A DNA stretch of 64,000 nucleotides from NCBI RefSeq assembly GCF_039543245.1, contig NZ_BAABJJ010000037.1, forward strand, positions 62,001 to 126,000, in the 5' to 3' direction. This document shows, piece after piece, positions 9,201 to 18,969 of the stretch. Both the position numbers and the translations under genes were made by a program. Each line of letters opens with the position of its first letter. Position 1 is the stretch's first letter. The notes beneath the pieces were generated by a model, which was given only the letters and a program-made list of their open reading frames with translations, made no database searches and had not been told where the DNA came from. This stretch comes from Algibacter_G agarivorans. Its GTDB lineage: Bacteria > Bacteroidota > Bacteroidia > Flavobacteriales > Flavobacteriaceae.

Positions 9201-11126
9201 ATGCAGTTTAAACACCCAGAACTTCTTTACGCATTATTTTTACTGCTCATTCCCATTATTGTTCACTTATTTCAATTACGGAAATTTCAAAAAGTTGATT
9301 TTACCAATGTTGCTTTTTTAAAAGAAGCAACCATGCAAACCCGTAAAAGTTCGGTCATAAAAAAGTGGTTAATTCTATGCACTAGATTATTACTTTTAAC
9401 CTCCCTTGTTTTAGCTTTTGCACAACCGTTTACTTCAAAATCAAATACGTTTAAAGCAAAAAAAGAAACGGTAATTTATGTAGACAATTCGTTTAGCATG
9501 CAGGCTAAAGGGAATCAAGGTGAACTTTTAAAACGTGCCGTACAAGATGTTATTAATAATGTGCCTGAAGGTGAGAACATATCAGTATTCACTAACAATA
9601 CCATTTATAAAAACACGAGCATTAAAGCCATTAAAAATGATTTGTTACAGCTCGAATATTCCTCAAACAAATTAACTACAGAGGCTGCTTTTTTAAAAAG
9701 CAAAACGGTTTTTAAGAATGAAAAAGGAAGCTTAAAAAATTTAGTTTTTATTTCTGATTTTCAGCAAGATGAATCCGATTTTAATCCCAAAACAGATTCG
9801 TTAACCAGCTTACATTTTGTAAAACTAAACCCGGTAAACACAAATAACATTTCCATTGACAGCGCATTTATTTCTGAAACTACTGCAACATCAATCGCGC
9901 TAAAAGTACGCTTAAGAAATAGTGGTGTTGCTGTTGAAAACTTACCAGTTTCACTTTATAATGATGACAATCTTATTGCTAAAACATCTGTAGTCATTGA
10001 TAAAGATGCTGAAACTACTTTTTCGCTTCCTGCAAACCAAATTATAAAGGGAAAAATCACCATAGACGATTCAAATTTACAGTTTGACAATAGCTTATAC
10101 TTTAACATAAATAATGCATCAAAAACCAACGTTTTAGCCATTAATGCGACAGACGATTCATTTTTAAAACGTATTTACACGAACAAGGAATTCAATTATA
10201 CTTCAGCACAAAACAGTCAATTAAATTATAGTAGCATTGAGAAACAGCACCTTATTATTTTAAATGAATTAAAAACGATTCCCATTGCATTAACATCTGC
10301 TTTAAATCAATTTACCAGTCAAGGTGGTTCGTTAATTATTATCCCTTCAGAAGACATCAATAAAGCATCCTATAATCAGTTATTAGCAAATTACAGTACT
10401 AATTTCAGTGATTTAGTGGCATCTGAAAAACGTATTACCACTATAAATTATTCACATCCTATTTATAGTAATGGGGTTTTTGAAAAGCAGGTTAAAAATT
10501 TTCAATATCCAAAAGTCAATACTTTTTATGGCATCACTTCCAATATGATGTCATCCGTTTTACAATTTGAAGATGGCAAACTATTCTTGGGACAAAGCAA
10601 AAATGCTTTTGTTTTTACTTCGGCCTTAAATACTGAAAATTCTAGTTTTAAAAATTCTCCGTTAATTGTACCCACTTTTTATAATATCGCAAAACAAAGT
10701 TTTAAAATCCCTGAGCTCTATTACACAATTGGTAAAGAAAACAGTTTTGCTGTAGAAACCCAATTGCAGCAAGATGCTGTTTTATCGCTTGTGAATAATG
10801 ATATAAACATCATTCCAAAACAACAATATTTTAATAATAAGGTTGTGGTAAGCACTTCTGAAACCCCTTCTATTGCAGCAACATATTCAATTAATATTAA
10901 AAATGAAACCGTTAAAAATGTGAGCTACAATTATAGTAGGGATGAAAGTGATTTAACTTACAGAAATCTTTCAAATTCAAACAACATAATCGTTAGCAAT
11001 TCTATTACCGAAATTTTCGATACCATAAAAAGTGACACAAAAGTTAATGCGCTATGGAAATGGTTTGTTATTTTTGCGTTAGCGTTATTGATTATTGAAA
11101 TGCTCATATTAAAATTCTTTAAATGA
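9201..11126 (+). CDS. BatA N-terminal domain / von Willebrand A-like membrane protein
   Basis: 641 residues. The N-terminus MQFKHPELLYALFLLLIPI, followed by VHLFQLRKFQKVDFTNVAFL and a second helix before FAQPF, is the BatA (aerotolerance) N-terminal module. It is followed by a VWA-like domain with VIYVDNSFSM (DxSxS variant), and the C-terminus has one more helix (FVIFALALLIIEMLIL). It is probably a double-anchored inner-membrane protein with a large periplasmic part. Its role is unknown. It overlaps the dihydroorotase-like gene by ATGA, so the two are translationally coupled. Confidence 0.82.
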   Translation: MQFKHPELLYALFLLLIPIIVHLFQLRKFQKVDFTNVAFLKEATMQTRKSSVIKKWLILCTRLLLLTSLVLAFAQPFTSKSNTFKAKKETVIYVDNSFSMQAKGNQGELLKRAVQDVINNVPEGENISVFTNNTIYKNTSIKAIKNDLLQLEYSSNKLTTEAAFLKSKTVFKNEKGSLKNLVFISDFQQDESDFNPKTDSLTSLHFVKLNPVNTNNISIDSAFISETTATSIALKVRLRNSGVAVENLPVSLYNDDNLIAKTSVVIDKDAETTFSLPANQIIKGKITIDDSNLQFDNSLYFNINNASKTNVLAINATDDSFLKRIYTNKEFNYTSAQNSQLNYSSIEKQHLIILNELKTIPIALTSALNQFTSQGGSLIIIPSEDINKASYNQLLANYSTNFSDLVASEKRITTINYSHPIYSNGVFEKQVKNFQYPKVNTFYGITSNMMSSVLQFEDGKLFLGQSKNAFVFTSALNTENSSFKNSPLIVPTFYNIAKQSFKIPELYYTIGKENSFAVETQLQQDAVLSLVNNDINIIPKQQYFNNKVVVSTSETPSIAATYSINIKNETVKNVSYNYSRDESDLTYRNLSNSNNIIVSNSITEIFDTIKSDTKVNALWKWFVIFALALLIIEMLILKFFK

Positions 11127-12379
11127 ACATACTTATAAAATCTGCCACCATAATAGATTCAAAAAGCGAGTTTCATAATACTACTCAAGATTTATTAATT
11201 GAAAATGGTGTGATTGTTAAAATTGCTACCACGATTAAAAACCCCAATAATTATCAAGTCATTAAATTAGATAATCTGCATATTTCGCAAGGTTGGTTTG
11301 ATAGTAGCGTAAGTTTTGGTGAACCTGGTTTTGAAGAGCGAGAAACCATTAAAAACGGCCTTAAAACAGCTGCTGCTTCAGGTTTTACAACGGTTGCTGT
11401 AAATGCAAATACTAACCCTGTAATAGATTCTAATTCAGACATTACTTTTATCAATTCTAGAGCAAGCAATAATGCGGTTACTTTATTACCTATTGGTGCA
11501 CTAACTGTGGGAAGTAAAGGTGAACATTTGGCGGAACTTTACGATATGAATACGGCAGGTGCGGTAGCCTTTTACGATTACAAGCAACCTATTTCTAATC
11601 CTAATTTAATGAAAATTGCCCTGCAATATGCCAGTAATTTTAATGGATTGGTTTGCTCTTTCCCACAAGAAAATAAAATTTCTGGTCATGGGGTTATGAA
11701 TGAAAACATAACAAGTACAACGCTTGGTTTAAAAGGAATCCCTGCTTTGGCGGAAGAATTACAAGTAGCCCGTGATTTATTTTTATTAGAATACACTGGC
11801 GGGAAATTACATATTCCAACTCTATCTACCGCCACTTCTGTAGCACTGGTTAGAGAAGCAAAAAAGAAAAAACTGGATGTAACCTGTAGTGTGGCCATCC
11901 ATAATCTGTATTTTACTGACGACGTACTTACAGACTTTAACACACGCTATAAAGTACTACCTCCATTACGCACCCAGACTGATGTGGATGCTTTAATTGA
12001 AGGCATAAAAGATAGCACCATTGATATGGTAACAACCGACCATAACCCCATAGATGTTGAGAAAAAGAAAATAGAATTTGACTTTGCTGACTATGGCACC
12101 ATTGGTTTGGAAAGTGCTTTTGGAGCACTTCAATCCATATTTACTATAAAGAAAACAATAGACCTTTTAACCAAAGGAAAATCTAGGTTTGGTTTAGAAA
12201 ACACCCCCATAAACGTTGGTAGCACCATAAATATCACGCTTTTTAATCCAGACATAAAATATACGTTTTCAAAAAGTGATATCGTTTCAAAGTCCAAAAA
12301 TGCCATATTTGAAAATGAAACTCTAAAAGGAAAAGTCTATGGCATTATTTCAAACAATAAAATTGCTTTAAACTCTTAA
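11123..12379 (+). CDS. Dihydroorotase homologue lacking the metal-binding HxH pair
   Basis: 418 residues with the full amidohydrolase TIM-barrel layout of class I dihydroorotase. Where active enzymes have DxHxHxREPG, this protein has WFDSSVSFGEPGFEE, so both zinc-binding histidines are serine. Later landmarks persist: HIPTLST, CSVAIHNLYF, LPPLRT and TTDHNP. It is therefore either a non-catalytic paralogue (as with inactive pyrC-type subunits that support aspartate carbamoyltransferase) or has another role. Similar sequences in flavobacteria are known to me as 'dihydroorotase'. Coupled to the BatA-like gene and followed 2 bp later by a small membrane protein. Confidence 0.82.
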   Translation: MNILIKSATIIDSKSEFHNTTQDLLIENGVIVKIATTIKNPNNYQVIKLDNLHISQGWFDSSVSFGEPGFEERETIKNGLKTAAASGFTTVAVNANTNPVIDSNSDITFINSRASNNAVTLLPIGALTVGSKGEHLAELYDMNTAGAVAFYDYKQPISNPNLMKIALQYASNFNGLVCSFPQENKISGHGVMNENITSTTLGLKGIPALAEELQVARDLFLLEYTGGKLHIPTLSTATSVALVREAKKKKLDVTCSVAIHNLYFTDDVLTDFNTRYKVLPPLRTQTDVDALIEGIKDSTIDMVTTDHNPIDVEKKKIEFDFADYGTIGLESAFGALQSIFTIKKTIDLLTKGKSRFGLENTPINVGSTINITLFNPDIKYTFSKSDIVSKSKNAIFENETLKGKVYGIISNNKIALNS

Positions 12380-12381
12380 TT

Positions 12382-12720
12382 ATGAATGAACAAGATATTG
12401 AACGTGGGCGCAAAAATGCCATCATAAGTTATATAACAATCATTGGCGTTATAGTTGCTTATTTTATGAATAATGAAGATAAGAACAAGAGTACTTTTGC
12501 AAGTTTCCATATTAGACAATCCTTAGGATTATGGCTTACATTTTGGGCTTTAGGTTATATTATAGGAAGTTTTGATAGTTGGTTAGTAACCTCTAGTTTT
12601 TATTTGTTTTTTGCGGTACTCTTTGTTTATGGATTATCAAATGCTATAGGAAGAAAAGCGCAAGCAGTACCTTTAGTTGGTCTATTCTATCAAAAAATAT
12701 TTGCTAATCTTGGAAATTAA
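12382..12720 (+). CDS. Small integral membrane protein, DUF4870-like
   Basis: 112 residues with about three hydrophobic helices. The opening GRKNAIISYITIIGVIVAYF and FASFHIRQSLGLWL resemble DUF4870/Tic20-like short membrane proteins, in which a conserved FHxRQ motif sits before helix 2. Function unknown. It lies in a tight run (2 bp after the dihydroorotase homologue and 0 bp before the esterase), so it belongs to the same transcript. Confidence 0.7.
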   Translation: MNEQDIERGRKNAIISYITIIGVIVAYFMNNEDKNKSTFASFHIRQSLGLWLTFWALGYIIGSFDSWLVTSSFYLFFAVLFVYGLSNAIGRKAQAVPLVGLFYQKIFANLGN

Positions 12721-13380
12721 ATGGTAAATACGTCACTCGCTTTACATCACGTTATTCGTAAATCTACTTTAACAGAAAACGCACCGTTATTGATTATGCT
12801 ACATGGCTATGGCAGCGATGAAAACGATTTATTTTCATTTGCAACCGAGTTACCTGAAGAACTTTTTGTCATTTCTGTTAGAGCTCCCTACCCTATGCAA
12901 CCTTATGGTAATGCTTGGTATGCTATCAATTTTGATGCCGAAAAAGGAAAATGGAATGATAACGAGCAGGCTAAAGTATCTCGTGATTTAATAGCCAAGT
13001 TTATTGATGAAGCTGTTGCAGCTTATCCTGTTAATAAAAATAATGTTTCGCTTTTAGGGTTTAGCCAAGGTTCTATTTTAAGTTACGCTGTGGCTTTAAC
13101 ATATCCTGAAAAGATTAAAAACGTTGTGGCTTTAAGTGGCTATGTAAACAAAGCTATTTTTCCAGAAGATATAGAAAGTCGCGATTACTCAAACTTAGAC
13201 TTTTATTGTTCCCACGGCAGTGTAGACCAAGTAATCCCCATAGATTGGGCGAGACAAAACGCCCCTTTTTTAAGTAGCCTAAATATCAAACACAAATATT
13301 CCGAATTTCCTGTAGGACACGGTGTAGCCCCTCAAAATTTTTATGAGTTTAAGGCATGGTTAGTAAAACGGATACATTAA
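12721..13380 (+). CDS. Alpha/beta hydrolase, phospholipase/carboxylesterase family
   Basis: 219 residues, a compact serine hydrolase. The oxyanion region is LMLHGYGSDENDLFSF, the nucleophile elbow GFSQGS, the acid is Asp in SHGSVDQVIP and the histidine is in FPVGHGVAP. The length and motifs fit the carboxylesterase/acyl-protein-thioesterase group (YpfH-like). No signal peptide, so cytoplasmic. The ATG abuts the previous stop codon, implying translational coupling. Confidence 0.87.
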   Translation: MVNTSLALHHVIRKSTLTENAPLLIMLHGYGSDENDLFSFATELPEELFVISVRAPYPMQPYGNAWYAINFDAEKGKWNDNEQAKVSRDLIAKFIDEAVAAYPVNKNNVSLLGFSQGSILSYAVALTYPEKIKNVVALSGYVNKAIFPEDIESRDYSNLDFYCSHGSVDQVIPIDWARQNAPFLSSLNIKHKYSEFPVGHGVAPQNFYEFKAWLVKRIH

Positions 13381-13540
13381 ACTAATTCCGTTATTATTAC
13401 TAAAATTCTATGCATGACAAAAATTTAGTATATATAAACATCTTGTTTTTAGCGTTTTTACACCTTATTTGTTACTTAGACCTCACCGGTTTTAAAGCCT
13501 GAGATTTTTGTTATCCCGGAAACTGAACTGCTACTTGTTT

Positions 13541-13717
13541 ATACCAATTCTGCATTGAAATTAGTGTAAAAGAAAATGATGATTTTTTTCTTTACACGAA
13601 ATAGAAAAACAAAGCATAGCCCTATCCCGATAGCTATCGGGAACGGTTTCTTTTTATATTGATGTAGAAATGAACAAAGGGCGTTTTATTGCGGTCATTT
13701 CAATGCGGAATTGGTAT
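13541..13717. mobile_element. MITE-like element with 21-bp terminal inverted repeats
   Basis: The left end begins ATACCAATTCTGCATTG (13541-13561). The right end (13697-13717) is its reverse complement with one mismatch, ending GGAATTGGTAT. The 177-bp unit encodes nothing and contains a CCGATAGCTATCGG palindrome (extended copy at 13625-13642). Size, terminal repeats and lack of coding capacity fit a miniature inverted-repeat element. No certain target-site duplication can be read. Confidence 0.65.
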
Positions 13718-13808
13718 TATTTTAACAAAAAAAAAATTGTTATGTAATTAGAACAAAAAAAACTTTGTGGTTATCAGATTTTAAACAACACTCTATGATA
13801 AAAATTAA

Positions 13809-14146
13809 TCACCTTTACTAGATAACAGTAGAAAAACTTACCATATCCTTACTTATTTACGTGATTGGAGTAATGAAGGTTACTATTTAATACGTTGCCA
13901 CATATTTGAAAAAAAAACGGCAGACATAGAATTCAACGATATTGAAAAACTCAAAAAATTGGGTTTTGCTGGATTTAAAAGCGTATCGGAATTAATAGCT
14001 GACCCGAATATTCTACCTAACGAAATGGGAGTTTATTTGGTCCTAAACTCGATAGCCAAAAAAGTTGAATTTTCACCAAAAGGAGTTGGCGGATTTTTAA
14101 AGGTAAAGACCCTAATATTTCGCGAGCGGATTTGAAAAATAATTGA
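13809..14146 (+). pseudogene. Decayed fragment of a GIY-YIG-like gene
   Basis: Frame from about 13809 reads open to 14098 without a good start codon. Its middle part, KLKKLGFAGFKSVSELIADP and NEMGVYLVL, looks like the N-terminal half of a GIY-YIG-type family whose members continue VEFxxxGxGGFFKGKxPN. Here the T run at 14094-14098 has five bases, and one more T would restore GGFFKGKDPNISRADLKNN. In that restored frame a TGA at 14144 replaces the expected Trp codon. The rest of the gene is absent, and repeat copy H follows. I am fairly confident it is a remnant and less sure of the family. Confidence 0.5.
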
Positions 14147-14197
14147 GTTGAAAACTCAAAAACTATTTTTAAAAGGAAAACCGAGGACTTGCAACAT

Positions 14198-14236
14198 AAA
14201 GCCCGACCTCCCGATAGCTATCGGGAGTGGTAACGC
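14198..14236 (-). repeat. Intergenic repeat element, copy H (end fragment)
   Basis: AAAGCCCGACC, the palindrome CTCCCGATAGCTATCGGGAG (14208-14227), then TGGTAACGC. This equals one terminus of copies B and G in reverse orientation. The remainder of the element is missing. Confidence 0.65.
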
Positions 14237-14246
14237 AAAAAAAAAC

Positions 14247-14278
14247 AAAAAGCTCAAAGGAAAACCTCAGAGCTTTTT
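14247..14278 (-). terminator. Terminator downstream of glyA (probably bidirectional)
   Basis: Stem AAAAAGCTC (14247-14255) with GAGCTTTTT (14270-14278) and T or A runs on both sides. It sits about 30 bp after the glyA stop. Confidence 0.75.
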
Positions 14279-14306
14279 TTAATCAACATTTGATTTGATA
14301 TAATGC

Positions 14307-15578
14307 TTATACGAAAAGGGGCTTATCCTTCATCATTGCATTTACCTTAGTTTTTACTGTTTCTAAAACGGCTTCATCCTCAAAATTTGTAATAACCTCA
14401 TCAACCAAATCAACAATAGCAACCATATCGTCTTCTTTTAAACCACGTGTGGTAACCGCAGAAACGCCTAAACGAATTCCAGAAGTTACAAATGGTGATT
14501 TATCATCAAAAGGCACCATATTTTTGTTTACAGTAATATCTGCCTTTACAAGTGCATTTTCTGCATCTTTACCAGAAAGGTTTTTATTACGCAAATCAAT
14601 TAACATACAGTGGTTATCTGTACCGTTAGAAATAATATTATAACCTTTTTCAACCAAGGCATCTGCCATAGTTGTTGCATTCTGTTTTACTTGTAATTGA
14701 TAGTGTAAAAAATTATCCGTCAACGCTTCTCCAAAAGCAATGGCTTTAGCAGCTATAATATGCTCTAAAGGTCCACCTTGATTTCCTGGAAAAACCGCTG
14801 AGTCTAATAAAGAAGACATTTTACGTAAGTTTCCGTTCTTTAATGTGATGCCGAATGGATTATCAAAATCTTGCCCCATCATAATCATACCACCTCTTGG
14901 CCCTCTCAATGTTTTGTGAGTGGTTGTGGTTACTATATGACAGTGTGGAAGGGGATCGTTTAAAATACCTTTTGCAATTAATCCAGCAGGATGCGAAATA
15001 TCTGCCATTAAAATTGCACCAACGCTATCAGCTATAACTCTAAAGCGTTTAAAATCGATATCGCGAGAATATGCAGAAGCTCCAGCAATAATTAATTTAG
15101 GTTGCTCTTTTGTAGCAATCTCTTGAATTTTATCATAATTTAAAACTCCTGTTTCCTGCTCTACACCGTAAAATACTGGGTTGTAAAGTTTACCAGAAAA
15201 ATTTACTGGCGACCCATGTGTTAAATGTCCACCATGAGACAAATCGAAACCTAAAATTTTATCACCAGGTGTTAAACACGCATGATACACAGCTGTATTT
15301 GCCTGACTTCCTGAGTGAGGCTGCACGTTTACATAAGCCGCTCCAAACAAAGCTTTAGCTCTATCAATAGCTATTTGTTCTACCTCATCAACCACTTCGC
15401 AACCGCCATAATAACGCTTTCCTGGATAGCCCTCTGCATATTTATTGGTTAACACAGAGCCTGCAGCTTCCATAACTTGGTTGCTTACAAAATTCTCTGA
15501 TGCAATAAGTTCTATGCCATGTAATTGGCGTTCTTTTTCAGCTTCAATAAGTTCAAAAATTTGTTCGTCGCGTTGCAT
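14307..15578 (-). CDS. glyA: Serine hydroxymethyltransferase
   Basis: PLP enzyme that interconverts serine and glycine and charges tetrahydrofolate with a one-carbon unit. 423 residues, the usual bacterial length. The motifs GSQANTAVY, DLSHGGHLTHG, the PLP lysine in TTTHKTLRGPRGG and the C-terminal TSGIRLGV are all intact. A CAAAAATA (minus-strand TATTTTTG) box at 15605-15612 is a good -7 promoter element 27 bp from the start. Monocistronic. Confidence 0.97.
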   Translation of the reverse strand: MQRDEQIFELIEAEKERQLHGIELIASENFVSNQVMEAAGSVLTNKYAEGYPGKRYYGGCEVVDEVEQIAIDRAKALFGAAYVNVQPHSGSQANTAVYHACLTPGDKILGFDLSHGGHLTHGSPVNFSGKLYNPVFYGVEQETGVLNYDKIQEIATKEQPKLIIAGASAYSRDIDFKRFRVIADSVGAILMADISHPAGLIAKGILNDPLPHCHIVTTTTHKTLRGPRGGMIMMGQDFDNPFGITLKNGNLRKMSSLLDSAVFPGNQGGPLEHIIAAKAIAFGEALTDNFLHYQLQVKQNATTMADALVEKGYNIISNGTDNHCMLIDLRNKNLSGKDAENALVKADITVNKNMVPFDDKSPFVTSGIRLGVSAVTTRGLKEDDMVAIVDLVDEVITNFEDEAVLETVKTKVNAMMKDKPLFV

Positions 15579-15736
15579 AAAATAGTGTTCTAGTTAAATA
15601 ATGTGCAAAAATAGCAAATAGATTAGTTATTAGTATTAAAAAATTCAGATTTACTTTTAAGTTTTCAACGGTTTATCAACGATTCATGTTAATGCATATT
15701 TTTTATGTTTTTTTCAATTAAAATAAAAAAAATATG

Positions 15737-15744
15737 TACGTTTG
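15737..15744 (+). promoter_or_regulatory. TAnnTTTG -7 box for fumarylacetoacetase
   Basis: TACGTTTG lies 35 bp before the ATG at 15779 and matches the Bacteroidota -7 consensus exactly. Confidence 0.5.
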
Positions 15745-15778
15745 ATAAGAATACGATAACCCTTAAACAAATATAAGT

Positions 15779-17062
15779 ATGCCATTATCAGCTAATAATC
15801 CAGATAGAAAATCGTGGTTACACGTCGATAAAAACTCCGATTTCCCAATTCAGAACATTCCTTTTGGAGTATTTTTAACTCGCGATGACATTATTACCAT
15901 TGGCACGCGTATTGGCGATACCGCTATAGACTTAGGAGCATTACACCAATTAGGATATTTTGAAGGCATCCCGTTAACTGATGATATCTTTCTTCAGGAC
16001 ACCTTGAATGATTTTATTGCAGATGGTCGAAAAACATGGCGTGCCGTTAGAAATAGAATTGCAGAAATTTTTGATGCCGAAAACAAAACTTTAAAAGATA
16101 ACAACAAGCATAAAGAAATCGTATTATTTCGTTTAGATGAAATTGAAATGAAATTACCAGTTCACGTTGGTGATTACACCGATTTCTACTCAAGCATAGA
16201 GCATGCAACCAATGTTGGCACAATGTTTAGAGACCCCGATAATGCGCTACTGCCAAACTGGTTACATATTCCAGTGGGGTATCATGGCAGAAGTTCGTCT
16301 ATTATCCCTTCAGGAATTCCTATCCACAGACCGCAAGGACAAACACTTCCAGACAATGCTACAGAACCTATTTTTGGACCAAGTAAATTAGTGGATTTTG
16401 AATTAGAAATGGCTTTTATAACAACTGATGCTAACGATTTAGGAGAACCCATTCCTATTGCAGAAGCTGAAGAATATATTTTTGGATTGGTGTTGCTGAA
16501 TGATTGGAGTGCTCGCGATATTCAAAAATGGGAATACGTACCTTTAGGCCCTTTCTTAGCTAAAAACTTTGCATCATCCATTTCGCCATGGATTGTAACT
16601 TTAGATGCTTTAGAGCCTTACAAAGTTGAAGGGCCGAAACCTATTAAGCCACAATTGGAGTATTTGCAATATATAGGCAAAAAGAGTTACGATATAAATT
16701 TAGAAGTATCCATACAACCAAAAGGCGCCAATGAAACCGTGGTGAGTAAATCTAACTTTAAATATATGTATTGGAATATGGCACAGCAATTAGCACATCA
16801 TACGGTAAATGGTTGCCCTGTAAATTCTGGAGATATGATGGGAAGTGGCACCATTTCTGGTTCTACCGAAGATAGTTATGGCTCCATGTTAGAATTAACC
16901 TGGAAAGGCGAAAAACCACTAAAAATGAGAGATGGCACCGAACGCAAATTCATCAATGATAATGATACCGTAATCATGCGAGGTTACTGCGAAAAAGAGG
17001 GCACTAGAATTGGTTTTGGCGAGGTTTCTACTAAATTACTACCTGTTTATAAAAAGAAATAA
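15779..17062 (+). CDS. fahA: Fumarylacetoacetase
   Basis: Last step of tyrosine/homogentisate breakdown: fumarylacetoacetate to fumarate plus acetoacetate. 427 residues, close to the eukaryotic-type enzyme. The N-terminal beta domain carries FPIQNIPFGVF. The metal and catalytic part has DYTDFYSSIEHATNVG (catalytic His and metal Asp), GYHGRSSSI, DFELEMAF and LLNDWSARDIQKWEY, and the C-terminus has GSGTISG. Other tyrosine-degradation genes are not in view. Strong call. Confidence 0.96.
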   Translation: MPLSANNPDRKSWLHVDKNSDFPIQNIPFGVFLTRDDIITIGTRIGDTAIDLGALHQLGYFEGIPLTDDIFLQDTLNDFIADGRKTWRAVRNRIAEIFDAENKTLKDNNKHKEIVLFRLDEIEMKLPVHVGDYTDFYSSIEHATNVGTMFRDPDNALLPNWLHIPVGYHGRSSSIIPSGIPIHRPQGQTLPDNATEPIFGPSKLVDFELEMAFITTDANDLGEPIPIAEAEEYIFGLVLLNDWSARDIQKWEYVPLGPFLAKNFASSISPWIVTLDALEPYKVEGPKPIKPQLEYLQYIGKKSYDINLEVSIQPKGANETVVSKSNFKYMYWNMAQQLAHHTVNGCPVNSGDMMGSGTISGSTEDSYGSMLELTWKGEKPLKMRDGTERKFINDNDTVIMRGYCEKEGTRIGFGEVSTKLLPVYKKK

Positions 17063-17784
17063 ATTAAACGTTTTTTCTGTTATTTGGGCGCTCCCCTATC
17101 GGGTCGGGCTTTCCGCTATATCTTTTTTGTGCTGAACTTGTTTTAGTATCTCATCAAGTGTTTTCTATATATACTAAAATCAGTTTCAACACAAACTTAT
17201 AGTTTAGCACAAAAAAGGATGCCGCTACAATCCCTAGCGCGTTCTAGTCCGCAGTTTTCAATAATAAGCCTGCAGATATTTAGTGTACTTGAAAGCTGAG
17301 TTCAATATAATCAGCTAAATAAATAATAGATTAAAACAGATATTAATGAACTTTATAATAACCCACCCCTTAATCCCCTCCAAAATGGGGAAACTCATAC
17401 GTTTGAGTTTCCATCCTAATAAGAAGGTTCCAATAACTATCGGGATAAGGGAGGTGTAAAAAAATTAATTATTCTCTTATACCACAAGTTACAAACTTGC
17501 CGTAGCAGAGAATCTATAAAAAATCATGAATATTCACTTGCTTAAACCATAAAATACGCGGGCAACCCAGCCAAAGTCATTTATAAAGCATATCTTTTAT
17601 ATTATCTACACATGTCTATTCTAATCAATAAAAAAATGAGTTTCTTTATAAAAAAAGTAAGATTAATTTTATAAAATAACTAAAAATTACACACTTTATC
17701 GGATTTATTAGTATTTAATAAGTATCGTTCGTATTTTGGCACCACTATTGAATTGGTTTCCCAAATAACCAAAATTTTTAACCT
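17063..17784. repeat. Intergenic region carrying repeat copy D and a third short repeat type
   Basis: No gene seen in 722 bp. Copy D of the GCGTTA element fills 17086-17241 (GGGCGCTCCCC...GGGTCGGGCTTTCCGC ... AATCCCTAGCGCG). It has an internal inverted repeat, CTTTTTTGTGCTGAAC against GTTTAGCACAAAAAAG. At 17360-17395 is AACCCACCCCTTAATCCCCT..., also found at 35450-35485 between nrtB and the nrtC-like gene. A damaged ATAGCTATCGG-type palindrome lies near 17437. Confidence 0.7.
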
Positions 17785-18963
17785 ATGAAAAAATTACTAC
17801 TCCTACCCCTTGTATTATTACTTATAGCTTGTAACACCAGAAAACAAGTCGAAATTGCCGTTAATTCTGGTAATTACGACCGCGCCATAAACACAGCACT
17901 AGATAAGCTGAGAAAGAATAAAGACAAAAAGCGTAATTACGATTATATAGTTATGCTTCAAGATGCTTATTACAAAGTAGTGGAGCGCGATTTAGAAAAC
18001 ATTGCGCACCTAAAAAAAGACAATAACCCTGAAACCTTTAGAAACATCTACGAACGCTATTTAGATTTAAATGCGAGACAGGAAGCTATAAAACCTATTT
18101 TGCCTTTAAACGTTAATGGTAAAAACATTCCGTTTACGTTTAACGATTATAGCAATGACATTATTAGCTCTAAAACACAACTCGCAGATTATTTATATGA
18201 AAAAGGCATAGACCTTTTAGAATCTGATGATAAACATATTATTAGACAAGCACATAGTGAGTTATCATATTTAGAACGTATTAGTCCAAATTACGAGAAT
18301 ACTAGAGACCTTCTAGCAGAAGCCCACGAGCGCGGAAAAGACCATATTCTAGTATCTATACATAACGATACACAACAAGTAATTCCGCAACGTTTAGAAA
18401 CTGAGTTATTAAACTTTGACACCTATGGCTTAAATAAATTTTGGAACGAATATCATGCTAATAAAGTTCCTAATCTTAACTACGATTACGCCATGCATCT
18501 TAATTTAAAGCAAATTGATGTGTCTCCAGAACGTATTAACCAACGTGAGTTTTTACGAGAAAAAGAAGTTGCCGATGGTTGGGAATACGAAAAAGACCGT
18601 AATGGTAATGTGTTAAAAGACAGTTTAGGCAACGATATTAAATTTGAAAAAATCATAAAAGTAAGAGGACGTTTATATGAAACCATACAAACCAAATCTG
18701 CGCAAGTTATTGCCGATGTAGTTTATATTGATACCCATAGCAACCAATCTGTAGATACTTTTACCATAGATAGTGGTTTTGTTTTCGAACATATTTTTGC
18801 AAGATACAAAGGAGATAAACGCGCATTAGTCAAAGACGACAGACCATTATTAAATAACAGACAACTACCCTTTCCAAGTAATGAACAAATGGTGTTTGAT
18901 ACCGGTGAGGATTTAAAATTGCAGTTAAAGGATATTATTAATTCTTATGCTGTTAGACGGTAA
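17785..18963 (+). CDS. Predicted lipoprotein with helical repeats, unknown function
   Basis: 392 residues. The signal peptide ends in lipobox LLLIAC (Cys16). The region after it, EIAVNSGNYDRAINTALDKL and the following helical pairs to about 190, resembles TPR-like packing. The C-terminal half (about 200-390) is predicted mixed alpha/beta with YDYAMHLNLKQIDVSPE and a late acidic, polar part. No family recognised with confidence. It has its own terminator and is probably a conserved periplasmic-face protein of flavobacteria. Confidence 0.7.
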   Translation: MKKLLLLPLVLLLIACNTRKQVEIAVNSGNYDRAINTALDKLRKNKDKKRNYDYIVMLQDAYYKVVERDLENIAHLKKDNNPETFRNIYERYLDLNARQEAIKPILPLNVNGKNIPFTFNDYSNDIISSKTQLADYLYEKGIDLLESDDKHIIRQAHSELSYLERISPNYENTRDLLAEAHERGKDHILVSIHNDTQQVIPQRLETELLNFDTYGLNKFWNEYHANKVPNLNYDYAMHLNLKQIDVSPERINQREFLREKEVADGWEYEKDRNGNVLKDSLGNDIKFEKIIKVRGRLYETIQTKSAQVIADVVYIDTHSNQSVDTFTIDSGFVFEHIFARYKGDKRALVKDDRPLLNNRQLPFPSNEQMVFDTGEDLKLQLKDIINSYAVRR

Positions 18964-18969
18964 ATGAAA

